DNA from: Hyalella azteca
Lineage: Eukaryota; Arthropoda; Malacostraca; Amphipoda; Hyalellidae
Assembly: GCF_000764305.2 (NCBI RefSeq)
Contig: NW_025946100.1
Location: 124,001-188,000 of the forward strand
Length of the DNA stretch: 64,000 nt
Direction of reading: 5' to 3'
A program made the translations under genes and the position numbers. The notes under the pieces are model-generated. The model was not told where the DNA came from and made no database searches. It worked only from the letters and a program-made list of their open reading frames with translations. Shown here one piece after another: positions 14,544-27,084 of the stretch (position 1 is its first letter; the number at the start of each line of letters is the position of its first letter).

Positions 14544-15200
14544 ATGATACGGGTGTCGCCCAGCATCGCCGAAAGGTGTCGAATTTTCTGCAACGGCACA
14601 TCAGATGATAACGATGGGAATTTTAGACGCAAATTTTGCGAAGACGGAACCACACAAACTGCGTCTGGTATACCCGTCCCAATCTCTAACTTGAGGAAAG
14701 ATCATCACCCAACTCAGAATAGTCTTTTCAACGCAAATCAAATGAACAACGACTGTCATCAAACGCTGGAGTTATCCCGGAAACAAAGTAAAGAAAATGA
14801 GTTGCAGCGCACACAAAGAAGATTACGAACTCGATGGGAGACCCCAAACTCTAACAGCAAAATTCTCGGTGCTCCTTATGACAACGACGTCTCTCATTAT
14901 CTGCGACACACAACTGCTGGTTGTTTCGAAACTTATACCAATAATAACGATAAAAAGTACAATAACACAACTCGACAAGGTTGTATGGATGTACTACAAA
15001 ATATGGATTCGTGTAGCAAACTAAGCAACTATTCTTCTACGAACAGACTAAGCGACTGTGATTGCGATGTTAGCCCTAATTTTGAATTTCATGACAGCAA
15101 AAACAGCGGGAGCGATGCGCAAAAAAGTCTCGAAACCGCAACCATGAACTTCAGTGCTGAAGACTTCACAACAACAGCCGATGAAACAGACGGATCTAAG
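14544..15200 (+). CDS. Exon A, putative first coding exon, disordered protein
   Basis: The frame starts at an ATG that has an in-frame TAA a few codons upstream and no pyrimidine-rich acceptor immediately before it. A possible 5' UTR acceptor (ATATTTTAG) ends at 14420. The exon runs 219 codons and exits in phase 0 at AAG|GTGAG. The protein begins MIRVSPSIAERC and is rich in Asn, Ser, Thr and Asp, with Arg/Lys patches around residues 80-100. No domain was recognised. It ends FTTTADETDGSK. It joins exon B in phase 0. Its length (657 bases), open frame and good donor make it a real exon more likely than not. The start codon is inferred. Confidence 0.7.
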
Positions 15201-15216
15201 GTGAGACTCTGAGGTA

Positions 15217-15906
15217 TTTTTACAACACTTCTCTTTAACTTCATTTATTTGTTTGTTTGTCTGCTTCAAATTTTATACTCAATATTTAACACACTTCTAC
15301 CTGTCCAATCGATCTGAAATTTTGCACACTTGCGTAAACTCGTAGTCAGTGCACGAATCAATTGACAATAAATAAATTGGAAAATTTAATTTTTTCTAAT
15401 ATTAAAATATGCGTTTAAAAATTTCTTTTTAAAGACAACACTTCCAAAGAATCCAGTGTCTCTGATGTTACACATGTAAAATGAATTTCTAATTTTATTT
15501 TCAAACATAAAAAAAATTATTTTTAAATTTTTAATATATATGAAAAATTTTTACATTTTCAGAATTATTTATTCTGTCAGTTGATTAATGTATCGTCTCC
15601 GACTTTACGTAAGTGTGCAAAATTTCAGATCGATTGGAAAGGATAGAAGTGTGTTAAATATCGATCATAAGATTTGTAGCAGATAAAATTATTTTATAAT
15701 TTTTTTAATACTGAATTTTTTTTAAATTTTCGAAATTATTTATTTTGTCAATTTATTCATGCATTGTCTCAAAATTTACACATGTGTGCAAAATTTCAGA
15801 TCGATTGAAGAGGTAGAAGTGTGTTAAATATCGATTATAACATTTGTAGCAGACAGACAAACATACAAAGAACAAGAAGTGCAGTTAAAGAGCAGTGTTG
15901 TAAAAA
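15217..15906. mobile_element. 690-bp mariner-type MITE (non-autonomous)
   Basis: The element is bounded by perfect 13-base terminal inverted repeats (TTTTTACAACACT and its complement), each flanked by a TA dinucleotide (15215-15216 and 15907-15908). That matches the TA target-site duplication of the Tc1/mariner superfamily. The inverted similarity extends about 130-150 bp inward from each end. An internal segment at 15604-15683 recurs in direct orientation at 15777-15855 and in inverted orientation at about 15253-15336. There is no transposase frame. It lies 16 bases past the donor of exon A, wholly within the intron. Confidence 0.8.
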
Positions 15907-16034
15907 TATTTAAAATCAATTTTTTAGTGTTTGAAAATAAAATTAGAAATTAATTGTACATGTTTAACATCGCAGACACTGGATTCTTTTGAAGAGTTGT
16001 CTTTAAAAAGTAATTTTTAAACGCATATAATATT
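15398..16034. repeat. Inverted pair straddling the MITE edge
   Basis: The segment 15398-15508, inside the MITE, is the imperfect reverse complement of 15928-16034, just outside its right end. Matching landmarks include the TTTAAAGACAAC, CCAGTGTCT and AATTTTATTTTCAAACA blocks. This suggests that part of the flank was copied in inverted orientation into the element, or that a larger foldback structure once existed here. Confidence 0.7.
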
Positions 16035-16497
16035 GAGTTATAATCACCCCTGTTTGATCTGTGAGAATAGAAGAGCTGCCAAAAATTAAAGGTATCGTCT
16101 ATCGAATAGATAAAGTTATGTTTTTAAGAGAATTTCTGACACTGTTCCATTTGTGTCACGTCAGTTAATAAAAATAATTATCACTAGCATTGAATGAGAA
16201 AAATGTTCTAAATCTTTTGCATCTTAAGTTTGCAATTGTTTTTCTAAATTGGAACGTTTTATACACATTACCTATCCATGTGCAATGAATTCAATATTTT
16301 TACAGACTCTGTCATTAGGTGTGGGCAATGGGTTGTCAATAAGATTTGTATAGTTGAATTAACTTCAAAAATTAGTTGAAATTATCAAACGACAATTAAA
16401 GTCTCTCATGACTTTTCAAAACTATATTAACACTTTATTAATAGTTGATTTGCTGATAATTACAAACAGTTCATTACAGTTTTCACTATTCCAACAG

Positions 16498-16779
16498 ACA
16501 GACTCACGCTCCCCTTCCCCTCACCGACGAAGCTGGAGAGGATCACCAGACTTGCGTCCCTCGCATCACGGCCCCAACACTCGTCCCTCACCTGCGTGTT
16601 CTCTCCCCTCACGCTCCATGTCTGCGTGCGCAGCTTCCTGCTCACAAGTACCATGCACCCTCACTTCTTGCTCCATTCCTGCTTGTTGCTTACCTTCTTG
16701 TTCTCAGACATCACAACAACAACATCTTCAGAATGACCAACCGCCAGCGTGGACAGCTGTGGTACATCAGCCGCTACAG
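16498..16779 (+). CDS. Exon B, Ser/Pro/Cys-rich segment
   Basis: This is an internal exon between a good acceptor (TTTTCACTATTCCAACAG) and the donor CTACAG|GTACAC. It has exactly 94 codons and is phase 0 on both sides. The translation opens TDSRSPSPHRRSWRGSPDL, a basic Ser-Pro stretch typical of phosphorylated linker regions. It continues into an unusual Cys/Ser/Pro-rich part (about residues 35-72) with many SC and PC pairs, then a Gln-rich end. No known domain was recognised. An intact frame at phase 0 between consensus sites, following exon A's phase 0 exit, supports it. Confidence 0.7.
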
Positions 16780-17040
16780 GTACACGGAGTGGTAAAACTA
16801 CGAAATAATTAGAATTGGAACAGTAATAATTAACTAATAACGATGATACTATCCATAATATTATTCTAGAACTAATAACTTCTGTTGGTATCAAGAATTT
16901 TCTCTGAGAATACATTAACTTTGAATTTTTTTGCCTTGCGAAACAATCTTAATCAACTTCTGACTTGATAATTTTTTATGAATTTCAGTCGATATGCACT
17001 TTTTTTGTTTACATTAACAGCCATTTTTTCCTCATTTTAG

Positions 17041-17808
17041 GTTTTGTTTACCCCAGACTACCGAAATTCGTGCCCTTCAATAATCGAGTCACACAGTCCC
17101 GACAAAAAGCCGCTGCGTTTCATAACCAATGATCGCCACCCTTTGGACCTAACAAGTGAAACTGAAACTTCAGACACCAATACTGGATCATTCGACTACA
17201 GACTTTTCAGCAAAACTTCTCCCTTCACGCGTCCTTTGCATCGAGATGCTCAACACAATGATTCTGGAAACGAATGTGGTACAGCATTCAGTCCGTATCA
17301 AAGCGTGAAGAAGAAAAGCCTGTACGAATTTAGCGACACGGCGCAGTCAGAAGACGATCAAACCCCAACCTGCCGGGACTACTCTGGCTGGCGTTGTAGT
17401 CCAAGCGAAGGATGCATGTCAACCCATCCTTCCTCACACAGCATAGCAACTTTTGAATCTGGCAAATCAAACTTATGTTTGGATCGCCCAACTAGCACGA
17501 CCACCGTTATTCAGAGAAGCTACAGTACAGCAAATACCCCAACAAATGTCGACTCAACTCCAACGTCTACTCCATACCATCTGAACTCCTCCGAAGATTA
17601 TAATCTCACAAACAACGCGTCCGATAAAGATAGCATCAACGAGGAAACTTTAATGTCGCGCAAAACGGACAGTTTGGATGAGGATGTCACAAGTTCCGAC
17701 AATCCGGGACCAAGATTGTCATGGTCTCCTAAACCATCCAAGAAAAGAATTGGACGCGGCCGCAGCATGAGGAGGGATGAGAAATGCCTCAACCATCCTG
17801 ATGATAAG
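17041..17808 (+). CDS. Exon C, large Ser/Thr/Asp-rich segment
   Basis: The acceptor (TTTTTTCCTCATTTTAG) ends at 17040 and the donor is GATAAG|GTGAGC. The exon is 256 codons, phase 0 on both sides. The protein opens VLFTPDYRNSCPS. It is low complexity, with many Ser, Thr, Asp and Asn residues, and ends in a basic patch (PKPSKKRIGRGRSMRRDEK). The patch RLSWSPKPSKKR looks like a proline-directed phosphorylation region next to a nuclear-localisation or microtubule-binding type basic cluster; that reading is inference. The next exon with matching entry phase is D, 6 kb downstream. Confidence 0.75.
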
Positions 17809-20800
17809 GTGAGCAATTTGAGTGTCATATATTAGCCATATGTTACGAATATTACTTCTTTCGCTCTACTGTAGCAAAACTGACTGAAACTTTTTACTAT
17901 TTCTTTAAGCATCATTCGCATTCGGTACATCTGAATAAAGATTTTCCAACAAATTTATTAATACATTTCATGACGAAACATAAAATAAAATTTAAATACC
18001 TTATATCAATAACAGTACTTTTAAGTTTAGGCTTAATGATGTCTATAAAAATTGTTTCCTTCACAAACATGTCCTTCATACTCCTATGCTACAACCACAC
18101 AGGCGATTCATCATCTCATTATTCATCATGCCTGCATCCTCGTAGCTGCGACATCAAATTCGTGCAGCCGGGACTTAAATATGCACACCTCAGAACATGA
18201 TGCATGACATTGTCTTAGAAGGATAGTTTACCCGCACTAATGACTGGGCAGTTTCAACTCCTACCCGAGCGATGAATCCAATTGACAATTAAAGACATAT
18301 CAGCGGCGGCCAACTGTCATTTAATAATCGGCCCTCCATAAACTGATTGTGTTTCTCAACAAGGGAGCGACATTTGATGCACTAAGCTCACCCTGCACCT
18401 TAAATGGAACGCCCTCAAGTGGAGTTCTCTTGCTTACACACTTTTGCTGACCCTCTGATCTTCCTGGCAGGCGTCGACGGTAGGCGACCGTTGCGTGGGC
18501 GCGAAGGCTACGTTTCGATTCTATTACGATATGTCCAAACGCACTGATGTATAAATGGTCCTGCTCGAGGATATGATTATAAAAAGTTATTAACTTGAGG
18601 CATTGCCAACCTACGTACCATGAACACAAGATCGACTAAGAAGCAAAATTTACTTGTTGGTTGATGATGTGCACCCTTTCGATTGTCAACACACATGGTT
18701 CATGCTTTTTTCAAGAACGACGAAGCAGAATTTGGATGCTTAGACACTTCTGCTAACAGCCATACGCACGCTTATACATACACGGTCACAAACAGGCGAA
18801 CATGCTCCCATACAATGGGCTGAATGTTAGCCAATAAATAGTGTAGTATGGGTATAAATGACTGCACACATGATACGTCAGGCTACTCTGCAGTGCAGTG
18901 TAGGAGATCCCAATAAACATGACGCACATTCACGAGTGAGTGTCATGTTAGTCTGCAGTGCAGTATTGGAGATGCCAACTCGCATTATGCATTACCTAAG
19001 TTGATAAGCAAGTGTGCCGAGCATCCATTGTACATGAGGTGCAGGGTTAGTCTCGCGCTGGCTCGGGTGTCGGACGGGCAAATATAGTTCCTCCTCTCCT
19101 TTGGCAAAAGTTTTGGCGAGTAGTTTGGACTCTTAGCTTGTATTCCGGATGAATAACTTTTCATGTTATTTCACACGCCTGAGTTGACACGTATGACTTA
19201 TAATAAAAATGTAGGAAGATATATTGAAATCTATTTAAGGGAAAGGAGAAGAATTATCAAACGTGCGTTTGTTTCGTGTACCTACTATGGAACAGTTCAT
19301 CTTGAACGGGCTTTTCCGGATTCTTCGAAATAGTGCTTAATGCGCGTGCAAATAATAATTGTTAATTATTCAATATGAGACCAATTGGCGCAGAATTTTA
19401 GAACATTAGATCAGGTTTTCGTTTCTGATAACAATATCAAAAAATCTTTTAATTGATTACAGACACAAATAAAAAAAATAAGCACGGGTAGTGTGCAAAA
19501 CGTTCATATTTTCATTGGTTGTTTCGAAAATCGGCCTCTTTAATATGATTTTACCTCTACCTCGTTAAATTCCCTTTCGTTCATTTTTTTCAATGGTTGG
19601 TATTTTTAATACACACGCATTTTTTCTTGTATATTAGTATCATTTTAAGCAAAGAGTGAAAATTTTATGTTATTTGAACAATTGTTGGTGCATAAAATCA
19701 ATTATGACAACCCAGGCAACAGTCCCTAGCTAACACGACTTCGTGAAGTTGAGAATCACGCCTGGGGTTGTAAATCGCACCACTCCTCTGTTACAAGATG
19801 CTTGGTCTGTTACGACCTCATTCACCGAAATTCCAACGACAAATCGAATTATACTTTTTATACTCATCCGACATAAACTATTTTTTCGTGAATTCCTCAC
19901 TACTATTACTTATTAAGATTGTTAATGCTTTATTCAAAAGTAGCCAATTATAATTTTTAATTTTTTTTTCTAAATCATAGACCGTACGCACCTGGGGTGA
20001 AAAATACTCATGACGAGAAATTAGGATTTGCATGAAAGCTTCTTCCTTTATAATAAGGACGATCAACCTAATAGTAATATAGATTCATCCTATTGGGTTT
20101 CTCGAAATAAATAGTTGTTTATTCGCTGGCGATAATTGGTTGTAACTATCACAATTAATTTTGCATATCACTGTCTAGCTTGCTGTCTGCCAGCCTCATG
20201 TTTTCCGGGATGCCGAAGTAGGTTCTGTTGTACCTGACTTTTAAGTTTCGACTGCTGGTTCTTCCTGGCTTACGTCCCATCTTTGTTTTATTTGCTTTAT
20301 AGTGTTTGCCGATATCTTAATTTATAGAAAAAATAACCGACGGAGTTTGTTTACTGGTTATTAACATGGAGTTCTAGTATATAGGATAGTAGTGTCGGCC
20401 CTAAATAAAAGACCTAGTTTAATACGATGATAGATAATGATAGTTAGACCAATAGATAACGAACAGATTATTTTATATTGAAGATGAGTAATAGATTGGA
20501 TAAGATAACATAGATTTTATGATCATTTGAGTTTTATTTATGATTTAGGTCTTGATCTTAACTATATGTAAATTTAGTTGTTCGTCTGATTATACTTGTA
20601 CTATTAAATTTTGAACTGATGAAGAAGCTGGACCTAACGTTTTCAAGGAAAATTTGGTGAATTTTCTTGCTGGCATTTTATTCGTTTTCAATTCTTAGTT
20701 CTTCTCTTAAAAAATGGACAAATTGAAATTTTGTAGATCGTTAATTCATCAAGTTACTAAACATGAGAAATGTCACTCCAATTGAGTTAAGCAATCCCTC

Positions 20801-23800
20801 ACATATATATTATGCAGCCACGAAATTACACGGAATGATTTGTATTGGCGAAAATGTCCGGCAGATACGGAGTTTTCTTACTTGCCCATAGTTCTATACA
20901 TCGTTTGCAAACATAACGGTAAACGCATCATCAGTTTCATATAATCATCAAGTGTGGTGCCTGCAGCACCTTGGAGGGCTGCATGTCACGAGTGTTGTGT
21001 AGTGTCCTTCACGCTCCTGCCTTGTTCGGCAGTGGCTTGGTGCGGGTGTTGGGGTGCAAGAAGTGTTGGGTGTGAGGCTGCCCTCCCCTTAGAATCTCTG
21101 TTTTTTTTGTTTGTCTGTTTGTTCCTTGCCGTCTGCATGGAAGCATTCTATGAGAACCGAGTTTAAAAATATATCTGAGGTTACGTGCACTCACACCTAA
21201 AATACAATACATCTATTTTCACTTGCATCCAATGTGCGATTGTGCAGGCTACAAAAAAGGCTAAAAGGCTATGGTTTTAATCTCAATGCACATTTCTTTT
21301 CGTATGTTTTTTTGTTGTTATTGAATCATTTGAGTTGCGCAGACTGGCGCTCCAAACGGGTTTCCGCTGGTTTTGGATCGTTGAGTAACGTGTTCAATTT
21401 GATTCGTTCAGCACCTCTGCCATCCAGCACCTCTTCTTGATGTTTGTTGTTTACTTTAACAAATAGTCGAAGTTGTTTAGGAATATTCACAATATTAGAT
21501 TACTTAAAACGCCGTTCACTTCTCAACCGTTCATTTTTCATGTGATTGCATCTTTAGCTCATTCGTTTATATCAAGAATCTCTAAACCGAGCTTGAGTAA
21601 AGTTCAAAGTGTTTGTTTCGAGGTCGAATTCGACCAACATTTCTTCGATCGGAATTTTTCATCCATGGACGATGTCAGAAGGTTAAGATGGTATCTTGTG
21701 GTGCTCATACTCTGTTCAAAACGGCACCATGTTTGAGTGCGTTTGGGGAATGGCAGACGGTCGGCCGATGATGCTGCGGCTATGATATGCTATAAAGTTT
21801 CGCACAAAGTTACATTTAACGTACGTATCAAAAACGTGTCATGGCGCATGACGCATCCTATATGTCTTGGATTAAGAAGGGCTTAAACACACACAGGCTT
21901 AACACACTGACTTAAAATTTTGCAGGCTGATAAAAAAATATCTGAATAAATTAAATGACAGATTGAATTCTAGGGAGGAGTTTCTGTTGAGGATAACTTT
22001 GAACGTGAATTTTGTTTACAGTTTTTGAGACATACCTGGCTGTCTAATTTCATCTAATCATAAATGATAAAACTGCATATCTAGTTAAATTTTATTTCCA
22101 AGGATTGATCGTTGACCAAGAATTCCTGCAGCTCTTATATGTATGAATATTCCCTCATTGTAGGGAAATTTGTGCTCAAATTTTAACCTCTCGAGTTTCG
22201 CCAAATAACAACATGATTTATTGTACTTAGCTCCTCTCCGGACTATTGTCGATAATATTGATGAACAATTTTGATATTAAATTAATTTCATTATTTTTCG
22301 TATCTTATGTTAATCATTTGGTCTCCGGGGGTTACTATTTAAGCTATGCATAATCATATTCAAAAGTGAGAATTACAACGACAGTGAAAGCGCGACAACG
22401 TTTGGAAAAATAATTTAGGTCCAACCTTAACAATGGGCTATAAACCATGGCTGTTAACAGGGCCAAGGCTATGTAAAAAGTACCCACGACTTACTGCCAC
22501 GTGCACCGAATGTCAGAAATGAACTCAGCCGAGTTGTACTGCATGCCCGACAGATGCGTACGCGTAGGTATGTCACTACAAGCATTTGCATTTCACGCGA
22601 TAAGCAAGCATTGGCAGGCGGTCGTTGCCGGTAACACTATCTGCTTTGTTGCTTACTTTTTTTTAATTAGTTTTCTTTGTGACAGAGTCTGAGAGCCTTT
22701 TACAACGTACATTTTAACTCGATCTATATTGTTGCAAAACGCTAGGCGCATACCACAAGCAGGGGACTGTCGACATTCAAACAGGAAAGCAAAAGTGCGC
22801 TCTAGCTTTCTGGAAATGCAGTCGTTGGTCATCAACAAGGAGAGCTAAGCAAGTTGAGTGCAAGATCCTGTCGGTCTCACGTGTTGGACACTCATGAGCT
22901 CGCACGAGATTGAGACTGTGTTGCTCAAATGTTCGTCACTCTCCAATGGTCGTCTGACGAGTCCAAACAATTCTGTAAAAATTTGGGAAACACAGTTTAT
23001 TTCCCTTGCGTTACTATATTTGCGCTCACTGATGCGTAGTTAAATGAATCTGAAATTTGTATCGCTTATCAAAACACACAAACAATGTTAACTTAGTACG
23101 TGATATTTCATGGGAATGAAGCAATTGGACAGATTAGCGTAGGACAGAAGCAAACAATGGACAAAACCAAACTTGAGATGTCTTAGAGGATTGTGCTTCA
23201 TTAATGTGTTTCACTAATGTTCACTCAAAAAAAATTTCGTTTTATTTTTCCAAGCTGGGATAATTGAGGAACGCCTATAACCTTTTTCTTCCGTATAATG
23301 GTCATGTATCATCTCATTATGTACTACGATTAATTTTCTTTCACGACTGCGTGCAGTTTTGTGATATTTAGGTATGACTTGAACATTTCTTTTCGTATAA
23401 TTCTTGAACAAAATAAAAAATTGGAGCTTTGGGAGGATTTTGAGTCTAGACACTCCTAAAGATGCACGCCATAAAGCGCTACTTCCTTGGTCGAAAGCGC
23501 AGAAACTCGACTGAAAGCGTAAGTACGGCTTTCCATTTACAAGAGATTTACTCAATCATCTTCTCATTAATTTATTTCGCTGATTAAATGTTGTCACCTT
23601 GCAAAATGTAAATAATAAAAAATTTCGTGTATATGTTGGCTATGTTCCACGAAAACCGGCGCTGTAAGTCGACCTTCCATTGCGTTTTTGCGGAAACAAA
23701 ACCGTTTGTCATGTTACAAACTTCCATAATAGCAATGAATTAGTAAATCATATATTTCTCTAAATTATAATACTCTTCTTCGCAGCTGTTACATGCGGGT

Positions 23801-23911
23801 TCAGGATGCACTGCATATTAAGCCAAATCCTCTTGATATTACTCTGAGTCTCCTAATAGAGATGGTTTAAAAACCATAAAACACATTGATTAAGAGTACA
23901 TATTTTTTCAG
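17809..23911. other. Large intron, no genes seen
   Basis: The intron separates exons C and D. Open frames here are short and without motifs, including one on the minus strand at 18321-18629. Two related blocks near 18880-18905 and 18950-18975 share a CTGCAGTGCAGT core followed by TGGAGAT or TAGGAGAT. No RNA gene was recognised. Confidence 0.55.
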
Positions 23912-24461
23912 CTCACGGACGTTGGAACAACTTGCACCTGTTCTGCAAGCAAAAACAACAATGGCGTCAATAACACCAATACTACTGGGAGACATGGAGG
24001 CCGGAGACGCAGAGATGTGTCCCCTTCTCTTTCCCTGGGGGGCATCTTTGGTGGACGAAATACCATGTGGAACGGAGGTCCCGGTCAGGAAAGCCCTCCG
24101 CCGGGCCGCCGAGACCCATACCGTCGAAGCGTGAGCCTCGGTCAAATCCTGCAGGGGGATGGCCACAGCGAGAGGTCTGCCCACCGTGGGTCTCGTGAAG
24201 GTTGCACCCCAGAGATTGACGACCCAGATGGTGACACTGATGAACGTGAACTCACTGAGTTCGAGAAGGAGAACTTACTTTTCTTGAAGGACCTAGACAA
24301 CAGCTATCATAACCAGGAGCCTATATACATGGAGCCTTACGATATGAACCATATGCTGCAGATGTATCAGCAGCAGCCTGGGCCGTATCACAGGACCGCG
24401 TCAGTTCTTTCTAACAGCAACACGAGTCTTGTGTCCGCTTACTCGGATGACTCCGTTTCTG
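23912..24461 (+). CDS. Exon D, Gly/Arg-rich then acidic segment
   Basis: The acceptor (TACATATTTTTTCAG) ends at 23911. The exon enters in phase 0 and leaves in phase 1 at TTTCTG|GTACGT, 183 codons plus one base. The protein begins LTDVGTTCTCSASKNNNG. It then has a basic Gly/Arg region (RHGGRRRRDVSPS, with SLGGIFGGRN after it) and an acidic, probably helical stretch ELTEFEKENLLFLKDLDN at about residues 115-132. A Tyr/Met/Gln-rich part follows (MEPYDMNHMLQMYQQQ). The acidic heptad-like stretch is the most ordered-looking part of the upstream half of the gene. No named domain was recognised. This exon changes the chain from phase 0 to phase 1. Confidence 0.8.
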
Positions 24462-25343
24462 GTACGTGGCAGAATCATGCAATTAGTGTTACTAGATAGG
24501 TTTTACTGTTTTGCTCTACATTGAGGTTCTAAGAGTATTTGTCGTGCACTTCGTACAAGCGCATTTTTCGTTCACATCACTAGTCATCACTAGCATCATT
24601 TTTGGCTATACAACTTATCCCATTCGCACCAGGTCTGAATCCAAGCCCACATTATCTGAGATGAAGTACTGGATCATTGTTGAGAATCTGGGGAAAATTA
24701 CTCCCAACTTAAGTAGGCTAGAGGTTGTCAAACAGAACTGATTATTTTTTCCACAGTATTCCATTGCGAAAGCATTAGATAAAACACTGAAAACAGAGTA
24801 CACTGACGAAATCTTGACTTTTAACTTGAGTGCGCTTTTGTACCTGGGAAGCTAAGGAGACTACAGCAAGTAGCCTCGGCGGCTGTAGTCGCATAAAAAT
24901 TTAAGAATCATTATTACCTGAATTTGTTAAAACTAGAATAGTTTACCAGCTAATTCGAGTATCAGCAAAGAAAATAGTGAAATTATTTGCTATGGAATAC
25001 TATTTTATCATCGTTTTCAACTTGCTGAAACCAAGGTGTTCAAATATGAATTATTTTTAAGAAATCCTGAAATATCGTAGGCTTAGCGTATTTCTGATAT
25101 GATGGCACAGAGTGAAGTAAAATCACCGTTTATTTGCAATGGCGTGTTGTAATTCCAATTAATCAGTCTGTTTATGCCATGCAATGCGACTCATTCCAAG
25201 TTTAATCCTATCAATGTTGTTAGTCATTTATTATTTAGGAATTAAGAGAACGTAGTAATAGATTTTTTGCACAATTTATTAAACAAGGTATCAACAAAAT
25301 AATTGGATCAAGCAACGCCGTTAAATATCATCTCGTGTTCCAG

Positions 25344-25634
25344 GAGAGTCAACACCACGTGGAAGCTGCGGTAGTCCATTTAGGGGATCGGGGCAAAGAC
25401 CTTCCCCGAGCAGAGCACAGAACTGCTACCTCCTTCGCAGTGCCTCACGTCCCCATGAGGAACAACCTGCAGAGGAGGAAGACGAAGTCGAAGACGACGA
25501 AGGAGAGGAAGAAAATCTTCCGTCCAGCAGGGCTCGTTCCAGCATCCCCGTCCCGACGTCCATGAACCCTCTGGCCATCGCTGCTGCGGCTGTGGCCGCC
25601 GTAAACGCTGCCGCGGCAGCACAGTACAATCATA
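25344..25634 (+). CDS. Exon E, phase 1-1 cassette with acidic tract
   Basis: The acceptor CGTGTTCCAG ends at 25343. Entry in phase 1 gives GESTPRGSCGSPFRGSGQR, continuous with exon D. A Glu/Asp tract (EEEDEVEDDEGEEE) follows, then an alanine-rich run near the end. Exon F needs a phase 1 exit. Two donors fit: CATA|GTCAGT (end 25634, used here) and TGCA|GTACAA (end 25643). With the first choice the exon is 291 bases, so skipping it keeps the frame. The last coding bases already belong to the first unit of the 20-bp tandem array that fills the start of the next intron, so the exact 3' end is uncertain. Confidence 0.7.
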
Positions 25635-26110
25635 GTCAGTGCAGTACAATTTCAATCAGCATAGTACAATTTCAGTCAGTATAGTACAATTTCAGTCTGT
25701 ATAGTACAATGTCAGTCAGTATAGTACAATTTCAGGCAGTATAATACAATTTCAGTCAGCATAGTACAATTTCAAATAGCATAGTACAATTTAATTCAGT
25801 ATAGTACAATTTCAGTCAGCTTATATAGTACAATTTTAGTCAGCATAGTACAATTTAATTTCAGACAGCATAGTACAAGTTCAGTCAGTATAATGCAATT
25901 TCAGACAGCATAGTACAATTTGAGTCTGTATAGTACAATTTCAGTCAGCATAGTACAATTTTAGCCAGTATAATACAATTTCAGTCAGCATAGTACAATT
26001 TTAGCCAGTATAATACAATTTCAGTCAGACAGCATAGTACAATTTCAGTCAGCACAATATAATTCAGTCAGCATAATATAATTTTTGACATCTCGTACAA
26101 TTCCCATCAG
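25621..26110. repeat. 20-bp minisatellite starting at the exon E donor
   Basis: About 21 recognisable units with a 20-bp period have a consensus close to CATAGTACAATTTCAGTCAG. They become degenerate beyond 26050, with isolated related words to about 26420. The first two units lie in or at the coding end of exon E. Each unit carries a donor-like A|GTACAAT and a TTTCAG acceptor-like word. A 20-bp period is not a multiple of three, so the array is not a coding repeat; the exon frame would meet TAG inside it. Confidence 0.85.
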
Positions 26111-27084
26111 CCCCATGCACTACCAGTCAGCCCAATTAAATTCTTGTATGAAATATACAATTTCAGTGAATACCATACAATAACAATCAGTTTCGTGCGA
26201 TTCCAATCATCCGTGCATATTCACTAAATTCAGTTATTACCGTTGAATTCATTCGGTGCCATTGTAATCACCCCATATTATTCCAGTTACTGTCGTTGAA
26301 TTCCAGTCGATATCATCCAATACTAGTCAGTAGCAAATATAACCACTTAATACCATACTATCCAGTCAATGACAAGTTTTCCATTCATTTCCACAAAATA
26401 TCCGTCAATACCATACAATTCCAGTCAAGGCCTTTTAATTCCATGCAGATACATTCCATAAATGTTTGTTAGACCTCTCTGGAAGCACCGGTTACCTAAA
26501 AATTATGATATTATTGATATTTGTTGAATTTTGGCACGATTTTCATCGCTAACTAAATCAGAGCCAGCTGAGCTTGATTGTAACTAAGCTATTACCAGTC
26601 AGTCAATCAAAGTTGAACACATCGGGAATTTAATCCCCTATTTTCATATCACAAATTGGGGTGTAAGAGGTTTTAAGCCCTTTCTAAGATTTAATAACAG
26701 TGAACGAATGTCTTACATGAATTAACCAGCATTCGTAAGTCTGTCTCGGTCTGTAGCACTAATTCTTGCATGATCGGTGATTGCCTCATTTAATAAAGTC
26801 AAAGGATTTAACGTTCGTACTCGTTTCTGTCAATGGACTCCTGTGCTCATTTATATTAAATTGTAGAGTTGTGAGTTTTTATACAGTTTTTGCTATTATC
26901 TACATAATTATCAGGAGATTGTAAATGTTCAAAATGTACTCGTTTCCCAGATTCTTATAAATTATATACAATCAACTTCATATCATTGTTATCATTACCA
27001 ACATAATTCGCGCAGAAAATTTAATGTTCCAATTTAATGTTAAAGTTTTATGTATCGTCATTACGTCCGTCCATAATGTTTCAG

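Noticed and set aside
18321..18629. Minus-strand 102-codon frame
   Set aside because: No motif, no splice context, inside a large intron. I considered a transposon remnant but saw no terminal repeats or transposase motif.
25621..26110. CRISPR-like array, considered because of the regular 20-bp spacing
   Set aside because: There are no unique spacers between repeats; it is a head-to-tail minisatellite in a eukaryotic intron.
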